From Andeanibacterium sp036384795 (lineage in GTDB: Bacteria; Pseudomonadota; Alphaproteobacteria; Sphingomonadales; Sphingomonadaceae), in the NCBI GenBank assembly GCA_036384795.1, contig DASVLP010000075.1:1-64000 (forward strand): a DNA stretch of 64,000 nucleotides, read 5' to 3'. The notes beneath the pieces were generated by a model, which saw only the letters and a program-made list of their open reading frames with translations, ran no database searches and was not told where the DNA came from. Of the stretch, positions 6,909 to 16,062 are shown piece by piece (position 1 is the first letter of the stretch; each line of letters begins with the position of its first letter). Made by a program: the position numbers and the translations under genes.

Positions 6909-8707
6909 CTCAGCAGCTCCGCGCGCATCAGCCCGCGCGTCGCGTTGCCGATCAGGAAGCCGTCGGCCAGGTCGGCGGCGGTGAGCTCGGCTTCCTCGGC
7001 GCGGCCTTCGTCGATCAGCGAGCGGCGCAGCACGCCGGGCAGCAGGCCGAGCGCCAGCGGCGGGGTCAGCAACGTGCCTCCGCGCTCGACGAACAGGCTG
7101 GTGATGCTGCCTTCGGTGACGAGCCCGTCGTCGCGCACCAGCAAGGCCTCGGCCGCGCCCGCCGCCTTGGCGAGATCGAGCGCGACTTCGTAGAACGCAC
7201 GATCGGTCGACTTATGCCGCAGGCGCCAATCGCCCGACACGGTCGGATGGGGCACCAACGCGCACGGCACGGGTTCTTGCGCCGGCGGGGGCAGCGGCGC
7301 GGCCTCCAGCGTGGTCGCGCCGCTGCGCGCGAGCAGCAGGCGCAATTTCGCGTGGCGGTCGAGCTCGAAGCATAAGGCGTGGATCTGGTTGCGCGCGGCG
7401 TGGCGGTCGAACGCGAAACCGAGTTCGGATGCGCTTGCCTTCATCCGCTCGAGATGGAGTTCGAGGTGCGGAATTCCCCGCTCGGGATCGAAGCACATCG
7501 TCTCGATCAGATCGAAGCCGGCCGCGGCCTGGCGCACGAAGTCGCTCTTGATCAGCGCTTCGCGCCATTCCGACATGGCGGTCGAATCGGCGACGATCGC
7601 GCCGCCGACGCCGAGCACCGCGCGCCCGCGCCCGTTCTCCTCCGGCGTCAGGCGGATGGTGCGGATCGCAACGTTGAATGCCGCATCTCCGTTGGCGTCG
7701 ATCCGCCCGATCGCGCCGCAATAAGGCCCGCGCGCGTCGCGCTCGGTCTCGTCGATCAGCTCCATCGCGCGGATCTTCGGCGCGCCGGTGATCGAACCGC
7801 ACGGAAAGATCGCGCGAATGAGGTCGATCGCGCCTTTGCCCGGCTGCAGCTCGCCGCGCACGGTCGAGACCATCTGGTGGACCGTCGGATAGCTCTCGAT
7901 CGCGAACAGGTTCTCGACCTTCACGCTGCCGGCTGCGGCGACGCGCGACAGGTCGTTCCTCATCAGGTCGACGATCATCAGGTTCTCGGCCTTGTCCTTG
8001 ACCGATTGGGCGAGTTCTTCGGCCAGCGCTTGATCTTCTTCGGGCGTGCGTCCGCGCGCGGCGGTGCCTTTCATCGGCTTCATCTTCACCGCGCGGCCTT
8101 TGAGGGTGAAGAACAGCTCGGGGCTGAACGACAAGAGCCAGTGCGAGCCGTCGAAGATCACCCCGCCATAGCCTGCGTTGGCCGCCGGGCGAATCGCGGC
8201 GTAGAGCGCCAGCGGATCGCCGCGCGTGCCGCCGGCCATCGGCATGGTGAAGTTCGCCTGATAGATGTCGCCGCCGCGGATCGCCTCCTGCAGCCGGTCG
8301 AACGCGGCAATATAGGCGCCGGTGGAGATTTGCGGCTGCATCGGGCCGATCGCGGGCGGCGGCCCTTCCGCGGCATGTTCGGCGAGCCAGCGCGGCACCT
8401 CAGCGGACGGAATCGTCGTCGCCTGGTCGAACAGCGCGAGCCATGCCAGCGGGCCTTCGGCTCCGCTGCGCGCTTGCGCGAGCGGCGCCAGCTTGGGCTC
8501 GAGCGCCAGGCCGGCTTCGTAGGCGAGATAGCCGGCGAGCGTGCCGCCCTGCTCGCGCCGCGCCTTGTCCGCCGCGTCGAGCACCGCCTCGACTTCCTCA
8601 CGCCGGCGGGCGACGAAGATCGCGCGCGGATGCTCGAACAGCTGTGCATCGCTCGCGCCTTCCACGCGCGCATCGTCGAGCAGCACGAAAGGTTCGCGGG
8701 CGGCCAT
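6905..8707 (-). CDS. pabB: Fused aminodeoxychorismate synthase (PabB) and lyase (PabC)
   Basis: 600 residues. Residues 1-385 are a chorismate-binding enzyme with PMKGTAARGR (211-220), DLMRNDLSRV (247-256) and GSITGAPKIRAMELI (304-318). Residues from about 395 are a fold-type IV PLP enzyme with LRHKSTDRAFYE, in which the Lys should hold PLP, and TEGSITSLFVERG. Together they turn chorismate and ammonia into p-aminobenzoate for folate. The fused form is common in Sphingomonadales. The start at 8707 fits the chorismate-binding N terminus; the frame stays open to 11806 only as a shadow of the genes on the opposite strand and of the histidine kinase. It overlaps the aminotransferase downstream. Confidence 0.92.
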   Translation of the reverse strand: MAAREPFVLLDDARVEGASDAQLFEHPRAIFVARRREEVEAVLDAADKARREQGGTLAGYLAYEAGLALEPKLAPLAQARSGAEGPLAWLALFDQATTIPSAEVPRWLAEHAAEGPPPAIGPMQPQISTGAYIAAFDRLQEAIRGGDIYQANFTMPMAGGTRGDPLALYAAIRPAANAGYGGVIFDGSHWLLSFSPELFFTLKGRAVKMKPMKGTAARGRTPEEDQALAEELAQSVKDKAENLMIVDLMRNDLSRVAAAGSVKVENLFAIESYPTVHQMVSTVRGELQPGKGAIDLIRAIFPCGSITGAPKIRAMELIDETERDARGPYCGAIGRIDANGDAAFNVAIRTIRLTPEENGRGRAVLGVGGAIVADSTAMSEWREALIKSDFVRQAAAGFDLIETMCFDPERGIPHLELHLERMKASASELGFAFDRHAARNQIHALCFELDRHAKLRLLLARSGATTLEAAPLPPPAQEPVPCALVPHPTVSGDWRLRHKSTDRAFYEVALDLAKAAGAAEALLVRDDGLVTEGSITSLFVERGGTLLTPPLALGLLPGVLRRSLIDEGRAEEAELTAADLADGFLIGNATRGLMRAELLR

Positions 8708-8809
8708 GCGGATTGCTCTAGCCGCTTTGCCGATGAAGTCGAGCGCTTGACCGCGGCCGAATTCGTCCGCCACATCTCGCGGGGTCAAGCAGCGGGAGCG
8801 ACGATCGGC

Positions 8810-10384
8810 ATGGGCGACATTTTCCTCGGCCTGGGCGCCAATGGCGAACGGCAGGTGCTCGAGCTCGCGCTCGCCAACCGGCACGGCCTCATCGCGGGCG
8901 CGACCGGCACCGGCAAGACCGTGACCTTGCAGGACCTTGCCGAAAGCTTCTCGGCGAACGGAGTGCCGGTGTTCCTGGCCGACGTGAAGGGCGACCTTTC
9001 GGGCATCGCGATGGCCGGATCGCCGACGTTCGAGCACGCCGCGGCGCTCGAGCAGCGGGCAAAGGACATCGGCCTTGCGGACTATGCCTATTCCGACAAT
9101 CCGGCGATCTTCTGGGACCTTTACGGCCAGCAGGGCCACCCGATCCGCACCACGATCTCCGAGATGGGCCCGCTGCTGCTCGCGCGGCTGATGGACCTCA
9201 ACGAGGTGCAGGAAGGCATTCTCAACATCGTGTTCCGCTACGCCGACGAGCAGGGCCTGCTGCTGCTCGATCTCGAAGACCTGCAGTCGATGCTCGCCTA
9301 CGCGGCCGAGCACGCCGACGAGCTTTCGGCCAAGTACGGCAATGTCACGAAGGCAAGCGTCGGTACGATCCAGCGCCAGCTGCTGACGCTCGATGCTCAG
9401 GGCGGCGCGCAGTTCTTCGGCGAGCCGGCGCTCGAGATCGACGATTTCCTCAAGTGCGACGAGCAGGGCCGCGGCTACATCAACGTTCTCGCCGCCGACC
9501 GGCTGATGACCAGCCCGAAGCTCTACGCGACGTTCCTGCTGTGGCTGCTCGCGGACTTGTTCGAGACCCTGCCCGAGGTCGGCGACCCGGAAAAGCCCAA
9601 GCTGGTGTTCTTCTTCGACGAGGCCCACCTGCTGTTCGACGACCCGCCCAAGGCCTTGCTCGACAAGATCGAGCAGGTCGTGCGGCTGATCCGCTCGAAG
9701 GGGGTGGGGGTCTATTTCTGCACCCAGAACCCGATCGACGTCCCCGACGACGTCGCCGGGCAGCTCGGCAACCGGGTGCAGCACGCGCTGCGCGCGTTCA
9801 CCCCGCGCGATCAGAAGGCGATCAAGGCCGCGGCCGAGACCTTCCGGGTCAATCCGCAGCTCAACGTCGCCGAAGCGATCACCGAGCTGAAGGTGGGCGA
9901 GGCGCTGGTCTCGATGCTGCTGCCCGACGGCTCGCCGTCGGTGGTGCAGCGCACGCTGATCCGGCCCCCGCGCTCGCGCCTCGGGCCGCTTACCGACAAC
10001 GAGCGCGCGATCGTTCAGTCGGTGAGCCCGCTCGCCGGCAAGTACGACGCCAAGGTCGACCGCGAGAGCGCGGCCGAAGTGCTGGCGCAGAAGACCGCCG
10101 ACGCCACCGCGACCGCGCAGCAGGTCGCCGAACGCGGCGAAGACGCGGTGCGCCAGCGGCCCCGGATGTCGACCAGCATCTGGGGCAAGGCCTTGAGGGG
10201 CGCGGTCGGTGCGGCAGCCGGCTCGGGCGCGGCAATCGCCGCCGCGGCGATCACCGGGCGGCATTCGCGCGCCGATCCGATGCGCTCTGCGGCGACTTCG
10301 GCGGCGGGGTCGATCGCAACCCAGCTCGCCGGCCCGATCGCCGGCCGCTTCGTGCGCAACCTGCTCGGCGGGTTGATGCGCTAG
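8810..10384 (+). CDS. HerA-like helicase-domain ATPase (DUF853/YjgR family)
   Basis: 524 residues. P-loop ATPase with Walker A GATGTGKTVT (about residues 28-37), FLADVKGDLSG after it, and Walker B FFFDEAHLLFDD near residue 270, followed by FCTQNPIDVPDDVAGQ. These match the YjgR family, soluble relatives of HerA/FtsK translocases of unknown role. A glycine/alanine-rich, possibly membrane-interacting tail closes the protein. The ATG at 8810 was chosen because family members begin a few residues before this; upstream sequence is the antisense of pabBC. Its stop overlaps the stop of the convergent histidine kinase. Confidence 0.88.
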   Translation: MGDIFLGLGANGERQVLELALANRHGLIAGATGTGKTVTLQDLAESFSANGVPVFLADVKGDLSGIAMAGSPTFEHAAALEQRAKDIGLADYAYSDNPAIFWDLYGQQGHPIRTTISEMGPLLLARLMDLNEVQEGILNIVFRYADEQGLLLLDLEDLQSMLAYAAEHADELSAKYGNVTKASVGTIQRQLLTLDAQGGAQFFGEPALEIDDFLKCDEQGRGYINVLAADRLMTSPKLYATFLLWLLADLFETLPEVGDPEKPKLVFFFDEAHLLFDDPPKALLDKIEQVVRLIRSKGVGVYFCTQNPIDVPDDVAGQLGNRVQHALRAFTPRDQKAIKAAAETFRVNPQLNVAEAITELKVGEALVSMLLPDGSPSVVQRTLIRPPRSRLGPLTDNERAIVQSVSPLAGKYDAKVDRESAAEVLAQKTADATATAQQVAERGEDAVRQRPRMSTSIWGKALRGAVGAAAGSGAAIAAAAITGRHSRADPMRSAATSAAGSIATQLAGPIAGRFVRNLLGGLMR

Positions 10385-11787
10385 GCTGGCCCGGGCAGGC
10401 GGATTTCCGCCCGCAGGCCCGCGACTTCGCCGTCCGGCCCGTGGCGGTTGGCGAGCTTCAGGCAGCCGCCGTGCTGCTCGGCGATCGCGCGGGCGAGGGT
10501 GAGGCCCAGGCCGGCGCCGCCGGTGCCCTTGCTGCGCGACGGATCGCCGCGGCGGAACGGCTCGAGCATCGCGGCGATCTCGCCGTCGGGGATGCCGGGC
10601 CCGTCGTCGTCCACCCGGACGATCAGCTTGCCCGGCTCGCGCAGCAGCGAAACCCGCGCCTTGCCGCCGTAGCGCAGCGCATTGCCGACGAGGTTGCGCA
10701 GCGCGCGCCGCAGCCATGTGGTGCGCACCGGCAGCGCGATCCGGGCGGTGCCGCCCAGCTCGACGTCCTCGCCCATGTCCTCGAACTCCTCGACCACCGA
10801 GGCGACCAGCGCCGCCAGCTCGGTGTTCTCCGGCTGGTCCGAAGGCCGCCCGACCCGTGCGAGCGAGAGGATGTCGTCGAGCGTGCGCGTGATGTCCTCG
10901 ATGCTCGCGGCCATCCGCGCGCGCTCGGTATCGTCCTCGACCGATTCGATTCGCACGCGCAACGCGGCGAGCGGGGTCTTCAGATCGTGCCCGATCGCGC
11001 CGAGCATCACGTCCTTCTCGTCGAGCAGCGCGCTGATCCGCGCTTCCATCGCGTTGTGCGCCTCGATCAGGCGGCGGGTGTCTTCGGGGCCCGCCGGTTC
11101 GAGCTGGCCCTCGATCTCGCGGGTATTGGCGAAATGCGCGACCCGCTCGGTCAAATCGGCGAGCGGGCGGGTGATGCGGCGGAGCAGGAACGCGAGGCCG
11201 CCCACCAGCACGACGTAGAGGATCAGCGTCTGGCCGATGATTCCGCTGAACGACCCGGGCTCGCGCTGGGGCACCGGCACGCGCGCGACCGTCCAGTCGC
11301 TCGCACCCTTGCGCATCAGCCCGGCGACGATCAGCTGGCCGTTCGCCCACGGCGGCGGCGTGCGCCAGCGCTGCCGGTCGCGCAGCCGCTGCATCACGTA
11401 AGGATCGCTCGACACCGCGCGCGTGGTGACGACCAGGCGGACCGGCTCGATGCCCTGTTCGGCAAGGATCGTGCGCAGCAGTTGCTCGCGCTTGGGATCG
11501 CGCGCCTCGCCGGGATGCAGCGGGTAGGTCGTGGTCCGCTCGACCCGCAAGCGCTGCCAGTGGAGGTTGTTGGGATCGCCCGCGAGCCGCCCCTGGCGGT
11601 CGCGATAGTCGAACCGCGGCTCGGCGACGAGCTGGAACGTGAGGCCGTTGGCGGCGCCCATCTCGCGCCTCACGTCCTGGGCATGGAGCAATAGCGCCGC
11701 CGAGATCGCTTGCGCGACAAGCAGCGCAAGCGCGACCGCGAGCAGCATCTGCCCGAGCAGGCTGTGCGGCCACAGGCGCAGTTTCAC
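10381..11787 (-). CDS. Two-component sensor histidine kinase
   Basis: 468 residues. Layout: transmembrane helix at 11-35, a periplasmic sensor of about 145 residues, second transmembrane helix at 182-203, HAMP (ITRPLADLTERV), the phosphoacceptor His267 in AIGHDLKTPL, N box (NLVGNALRYG), DDDGPGIP and GGAGLGLTLAR. It should autophosphorylate and pass the phosphate to the regulator encoded just upstream. The start is a GTG at 11787 that overlaps the TGA of that regulator (GTGA). The organisation resembles EnvZ/OmpR-type envelope sensors; the signal is unknown. Confidence 0.92.
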   Translation of the reverse strand: MKLRLWPHSLLGQMLLAVALALLVAQAISAALLLHAQDVRREMGAANGLTFQLVAEPRFDYRDRQGRLAGDPNNLHWQRLRVERTTTYPLHPGEARDPKREQLLRTILAEQGIEPVRLVVTTRAVSSDPYVMQRLRDRQRWRTPPPWANGQLIVAGLMRKGASDWTVARVPVPQREPGSFSGIIGQTLILYVVLVGGLAFLLRRITRPLADLTERVAHFANTREIEGQLEPAGPEDTRRLIEAHNAMEARISALLDEKDVMLGAIGHDLKTPLAALRVRIESVEDDTERARMAASIEDITRTLDDILSLARVGRPSDQPENTELAALVASVVEEFEDMGEDVELGGTARIALPVRTTWLRRALRNLVGNALRYGGKARVSLLREPGKLIVRVDDDGPGIPDGEIAAMLEPFRRGDPSRSKGTGGAGLGLTLARAIAEQHGGCLKLANRHGPDGEVAGLRAEIRLPGPA

Positions 11788-12533
11788 GCGCCGCCCTCTC
11801 CGGCATCGGGGATCACGCGCCTCACGTCCGCGGCGAGCACGTAGCCGCCGCCGCGCACGGTCTGGATCAGCCGCTCTTCGCGAAGGTCGCTTTCGAGCTT
11901 GCGCCTCAGGCGGCTGACCTGGTTGTCGACCGCGCGATCGAACAAGTGCGCCTCGCGGCCCTGGACCATGTCGAGCAGCCGGTCGCGGTCGAGCACCTTG
12001 CGCGGATGGGTGACGAACGCGCACAGCAGCCGGAACTCGGCGGCCGAGATCGGCACCAGCGCGCCGCCGGGATCGGTCAGCCGGCGTTTCACCGGATCCA
12101 GCCGCCAGCCTTCGAATTCGTACAGCGCATCTTCCTCGGGCGATCCGCCGCTGCGCGCCGAACGGCGCAGCACGCTCTTGATTCGGGCGACCAGCTCGCG
12201 CGGCTCGAACGGCTTCACCACGTAGTCATCGGCGCCGATCTCGAGTCCGACGATGCGGTCCATCGCTTCGCCCTTGGCGGTGAGCAGGATCACCGGCACG
12301 TCCTTGGTCTCGATCAGGTGGCGGCACAGTGAAAGGCCGTCCTCGCCCGGCATCATCACGTCGAGCAGCACGAGGTGGGGGGTTTCGTTGAGCAGCAGTG
12401 CGCGCGCCTCGGCGGCGCTCGCGGCTTCGCGCACGACGAACCCCTGACGGCCGAGATAGGCCGCCAGGGGCTCGCGCAAGGTCGGCTCGTCGTCGACCAA
12501 TAGCAGGCGGGTGGGTGCCGCCGTGTCGTTCAT
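11784..12533 (-). CDS. OmpR-family response regulator
   Basis: 249 residues. Receiver domain at 8-125 with the acidic pair DDE (14-16), phosphoacceptor Asp58 in LLDVMMPGEDG and Lys in YVVKPFEP, then a winged-helix DNA-binding domain ending LIQTVRGGGYVLAADVR. It is the partner of the histidine kinase whose GTG start overlaps its stop. It likely regulates envelope or solute genes, but no target can be named. It is the first gene of the pair; transcription should start in the 25 bases or so between it and the EF-hand gene or further upstream. Confidence 0.94.
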   Translation of the reverse strand: MNDTAAPTRLLLVDDEPTLREPLAAYLGRQGFVVREAASAAEARALLLNETPHLVLLDVMMPGEDGLSLCRHLIETKDVPVILLTAKGEAMDRIVGLEIGADDYVVKPFEPRELVARIKSVLRRSARSGGSPEEDALYEFEGWRLDPVKRRLTDPGGALVPISAAEFRLLCAFVTHPRKVLDRDRLLDMVQGREAHLFDRAVDNQVSRLRRKLESDLREERLIQTVRGGGYVLAADVRRVIPDAGEGGA

Positions 12534-12557
12534 GCCGATGCGACCCGGTTACGCGGT

Positions 12558-13184
12558 TCAGCCGGTGGCCGAAGGGTGCTCGCCGCGATGCCAGCCGCGA
12601 TGGCCGACGCGCATCTGCTTGCGCTCCTCAGGCGTGACCGTGCCGTCGTGGTTGGCGTCGGCGCGGTCGAACATCGCCAGCGCCGCGGTGTCGAACTCGT
12701 CCCTGGTGATCGCCCCATCGTGATTGGTGTCGGCCTTCTTGCCGCCCATGGCAAGCCCATGACCGCGACCGCCGCCCCAGGCGACGCGCTCGCCGCCGAC
12801 CTTGCGGCCGCCGAACCGATGACCGTCCTGACCGTCCTGCGCCTTGGCGCGTTCGGCGAAGCGCTCGCGCATCTTGTCGCCGGCGGCGGCGAATTCCGCT
12901 TTGCTGATCGCGCCGTTGCCGTCGGTGTCGAGCCGGGCGAACCGCGCGTCGCGACGCTGGTCCTGGCGCAGTTGGCGGTCGGCGGCATCGATCTTGCCGT
13001 CGTGGTTCACGTCGAGCTTGGCGAACAGCTTGTCGGCGCGGGCCTGGGCCTCGGCGCGGGTCAGCGGCGCGGCCGGATGGTGGCCGCGGTGACCGGCATC
13101 GGCAGGCGCCGGGTCAGTCTGGGCGAACGCCGTGCCGGCGACCGCCAGCGACGCCACGCCGAGGGCAATGGTCAGTCTATGCAT
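12558..13184 (-). CDS. Exported EF-hand calcium-binding protein
   Basis: 208 residues. A signal peptide (ending TAFAQTD) is followed by four EF-hand loops: DVNHDGKIDAAD, DTDGNGAISKAE, DTNHDGAITRDE and DANHDGTVTPEE, each with the Asp/Asn ligands in place. A His- and Gly-rich linker lies between the second and third. It probably binds Ca2+ in the periplasm. ATG at 13184 is preferred over the one at 13199 because GGAGC lies 9 bases before it. It is transcribed toward the two-component pair on the same strand, 24 bases away, so it may lead that operon. Confidence 0.85.
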   Translation of the reverse strand: MHRLTIALGVASLAVAGTAFAQTDPAPADAGHRGHHPAAPLTRAEAQARADKLFAKLDVNHDGKIDAADRQLRQDQRRDARFARLDTDGNGAISKAEFAAAGDKMRERFAERAKAQDGQDGHRFGGRKVGGERVAWGGGRGHGLAMGGKKADTNHDGAITRDEFDTAALAMFDRADANHDGTVTPEERKQMRVGHRGWHRGEHPSATG

Positions 13185-13376
13185 CGTGAGGTGCTCCATC
13201 TTCGAAATCGGGAAAGGAGGCCGCGGAGCCCTCGAGGGGGGAGGTGGGGAAGAAAGCCCCGCGGCCGATGAGAGCCGTTCTACGCCCGCACTGTCGCGCG
13301 ATTGTGCCGTGGGGCGGGAAATTTGTCACAAATTGTCGCAATCGAGCGCCCGCATTCACCGGCCGGAAAGTTGCGT

Positions 13377-13778
13377 TCAGCGCGGCCGGTGCTGCGTACC
13401 CTCGCCCGCGGTGATGAACAGCGCGCGGGCCTCGCCCACGATCTCGGCGGTGTGCCAGGTGCCGGGCGAGTTGATCGCATACTCGCCGGGCGTCAGGCGG
13501 GTGCGCCGATGGCTGCCGTCGGGCAGCTCCTGGATCAGCTCCATCGCGCCTTCGAGGCACACGACCACTTCGGCGCCGTTGGGATGCATCTCCCAGCCCG
13601 GCCAGCTTTCGGTGAAGCGGTAGAGCGAAACCAGGCGGCCTTCGGTGCCGTCATCCGCGTGGCGCGCGCCGTAATCCATGTACCACTGCATCGCCCGCTC
13701 ATCGCGCGGAAATTCGGGCTGCGGGATCGCGGTCGCGCCTTTGCCGAGATGGATCGGATGGGTTTCGAGGCTGGGCAT
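13377..13778 (-). CDS. Cupin-domain protein
   Basis: 133 residues. Single-domain cupin with GWEMHPNGAEVVVCLEG (first cupin motif) and PGTWHTAE (second motif with the metal-binding His). Such small cupins bind a divalent metal and act as dioxygenases, isomerases or sensors; no substrate can be assigned. It follows the VOC gene by 11 bases on the same strand, so the two metal-dependent small enzymes are probably one operon. Confidence 0.82.
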   Translation of the reverse strand: MPSLETHPIHLGKGATAIPQPEFPRDERAMQWYMDYGARHADDGTEGRLVSLYRFTESWPGWEMHPNGAEVVVCLEGAMELIQELPDGSHRRTRLTPGEYAINSPGTWHTAEIVGEARALFITAGEGTQHRPR

Positions 13779-13789
13779 GGCGAAGCTCC

Positions 13790-14167
13790 TCAGGCAGGCG
13801 CCTTGAACACGTAGGCAACCAGCTTGTTGCCGTCCGGATCGCGGAAATAGGCGCCGTAGAACTGCTCCCCGCGCGGCCCCGGCGCGCCTTCGTCGCTGCC
13901 GCCGTTGGCAAGGGCGTGTGCGTGGATCCGATCCACCTGGTCCTCGGTCTGCGCATGGAAGCCGATCATCGTGCCGTTTCCCCCGGTCGCCGCCTGCGCG
14001 TCGTACGGAGTGATGATCCCGAACATCGCGCCTTTGCCCGGAGCGCCCCACATCACGTTGCGCTCGGTCTCCATCACTTGCGCGTGGCCGAGGATTTCCG
14101 CGATCGGGGCGAAGAACGCCTTGGATCGCGCAAGGTCGTTGGTGCCGATGGTCGCGTAGCCGATCAT
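13790..14167 (-). CDS. VOC family (glyoxalase/dioxygenase-like) protein
   Basis: 125 residues. It starts MIGYATIGTNDLARSKAFF and ends with YFRDPDGNKLVAYVF, the two beta-alpha-beta halves of a vicinal oxygen chelate fold. Close relatives are annotated as glyoxalase, bleomycin-resistance or extradiol-dioxygenase-like proteins; the exact reaction is unknown. Followed at 11 bases by the cupin gene. Confidence 0.85.
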   Translation of the reverse strand: MIGYATIGTNDLARSKAFFAPIAEILGHAQVMETERNVMWGAPGKGAMFGIITPYDAQAATGGNGTMIGFHAQTEDQVDRIHAHALANGGSDEGAPGPRGEQFYGAYFRDPDGNKLVAYVFKAPA

Positions 14168-14218
14168 GAATCCCTCCCGTGTCGAGTCGGTTGGAACATT
14201 ACCGGAACGCAGGCTGCC

Positions 14219-16024
14219 TCACAAGGGCGCGCATTGCTCCTCGAGCCAGCTTCGAGCTTCGCCTTCCACCAGCGACCCGAGCACTTCGAGCACCCGCGCG
14301 TGATAGACGTTCCACCATTCGCGCTCGGCCTGCGTCAGCAGCGACCGCTCGACCAGGCGGCGCTCGATCGGCGCGAGGGTCAGCGTCTCGAAGCCGAGCC
14401 ATTCGCCTTCTGCGCCGGGAATGTCGCGGTGCTCGACCAGCACCAGGTTCTCGATCCGGATGCCGTAGGCGCCGGTCTTGTAGTATCCGGGCTCGTTCGA
14501 CAGGACCATGCCGGCGAGCAATTCCTGCTCCCCGCCCACTTGCCCGCCGCGCGCCTTGGCAATCCGCTGCGGGCCTTCGTGTACCGCGAGATAGCTGCCG
14601 ACCCCATGCCCGGTGCCGTGCTGGTAATCGAGGCCCGCCGCCCACAGATGCTGGCGCGCGAGGGTGTCGAGCTGGCTGCCGATCGTGCCCGCGGGAAACG
14701 TCTGCCGCGCGAGCGCGATGTGGCCCTTGAGCACCCGGGTGAAGCGGTCCTTCACTTCGGCCGGCGGCTCTCCGGGCCCGATCCATACGGTGCGGGTGAT
14801 GTCGGTCGTGCCGTCGGGATACTGGCCGCCCGAATCGACCAGATAGACGCTGTTCGGCTCGAGCGGCCGGTTGGTTTCCTCGCTCACCCGGTAATGGACG
14901 ATCGCCCCGTTCGGGCCGCTGCCCGAAATCGTGTCGAACGACAGGTCGCGCAGGTCACCGGCCTCGCGGCGGAACTGGTGCAGCTGCTCGGCCGCGGAAA
15001 TCTCGGTGAGCCTGCCGCTTGGCGCTTCCACCGAAAGCCAATGAAGAAACCGCGCGACCGCCGCCCCGTCGCGCGCCTGCGCGGCACGCTCGCCGGCCTG
15101 TTCGACCGGGTTCTTGATCGCCTTGGGCAGCACGCAAGGGTCCTGCGCCTCGATCACTTCGGCGCCGCCGGCTTCGAGCGCCGCGAAGATCCCGGCGACG
15201 CAGTTCGACGGGTCGGCCGCGACTCGTTTGCCTGTCAACGCCCCGAGCGCGGGGACGAAGTCTTCCTCCGGCCGCACCCGCACCGCATTGCCGAGATGGG
15301 CGGCGACCTCGGGGGTCACCTTCTCCGGCGCGATGAATAAGTCCGCGGTGCCGTCGGCATTCGCCAGCACATAGGACAGCGCCACCGGCGTGCGCTCGAT
15401 ATCGGCGCCGCGGATGTTCAGCAGCCACGCGACCGAATCGAGCGCCGCGATCACCGCTGCATCGAGCTTCTCGGCCTTCAGCCATTCGGCGATCGCCGCG
15501 CGCTTCTCGGCGCTCGGCTGGCCGGCGTATTCCTCGCCGTGGACGATCGCCGGAGCGTCGGACGGGGCGGGGCGGTCCTGCCATACGCTATCGACCGGAT
15601 TGCCTTGGACCGCGACCAGCTTTGCGCTGCGCTTCGCCAGTTCCTTCTCGACCGCCTTGGCCCAACCCTTCGAGTGCAGCCACGCGTCGTAGCCGATCGT
15701 CGCGCCGTCGGGCGCATGCTCGCCGAGCCATTTTGCCGGGCTCGTCTCGGGCACGTTGCAATAGTCCCACAGCTTGCCGTCGACCTGGTCGCGCACCTGC
15801 AATGTATAGCGCCCGTCAACGAAGATCGCGGCACGATCCTTCAGCACCACCGCCGTTCCGGCCGAGCCGCCGAAGCCGGTGAGCCAGGCGAGGCGCTGGG
15901 CATAGCCGCCGACGTATTCGCTCATGTGCTCGTCGCTGATCGGCACCACGAACCCGTCGAGGCCGCGGGCGGCAAGCTCCTTCCTCAGCGCGTCGAGCCG
16001 GGCTTCATGAGTCTGCATCAGCAT
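14219..16024 (-). CDS. pepP: Xaa-Pro aminopeptidase (M24B family)
   Basis: 601 residues, typical of the long three-domain aminopeptidase P type. It removes N-terminal residues before proline. Metal-binding segments are visible: DSGGQYPDGTTDITRTV (first Asp pair), HGTGHGVGSYLAVHEGP (His), SNEPGYYKTGAYGIRIEN (Glu) and FETLTLAPIERRL. ATG at 16024 was chosen because AAAGGA sits 9 bases upstream; the frame extends to 16078 but overlaps the divergent ptrB gene. The 38-base gap to ptrB must hold the start of both genes, unless their promoters overlap. Confidence 0.93.
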   Translation of the reverse strand: MLMQTHEARLDALRKELAARGLDGFVVPISDEHMSEYVGGYAQRLAWLTGFGGSAGTAVVLKDRAAIFVDGRYTLQVRDQVDGKLWDYCNVPETSPAKWLGEHAPDGATIGYDAWLHSKGWAKAVEKELAKRSAKLVAVQGNPVDSVWQDRPAPSDAPAIVHGEEYAGQPSAEKRAAIAEWLKAEKLDAAVIAALDSVAWLLNIRGADIERTPVALSYVLANADGTADLFIAPEKVTPEVAAHLGNAVRVRPEEDFVPALGALTGKRVAADPSNCVAGIFAALEAGGAEVIEAQDPCVLPKAIKNPVEQAGERAAQARDGAAVARFLHWLSVEAPSGRLTEISAAEQLHQFRREAGDLRDLSFDTISGSGPNGAIVHYRVSEETNRPLEPNSVYLVDSGGQYPDGTTDITRTVWIGPGEPPAEVKDRFTRVLKGHIALARQTFPAGTIGSQLDTLARQHLWAAGLDYQHGTGHGVGSYLAVHEGPQRIAKARGGQVGGEQELLAGMVLSNEPGYYKTGAYGIRIENLVLVEHRDIPGAEGEWLGFETLTLAPIERRLVERSLLTQAEREWWNVYHARVLEVLGSLVEGEARSWLEEQCAPL

Positions 16025-16062
16025 GGCTTGCGGTCCTTTCGCGCCCAACATAGGGCGGCCGG

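Noticed and set aside
5721..7193. 490-codon plus-strand frame opposite the aminotransferase
   Set aside because: Antisense shadow in GC-rich sequence; the minus-strand gene has all enzyme motifs.
6905..11806. Very long minus-strand open frame of over 1600 codons
   Set aside because: Only the part to 8707 is pabBC; the rest is the shadow of the HerA-like gene and of the histidine kinase in another frame.
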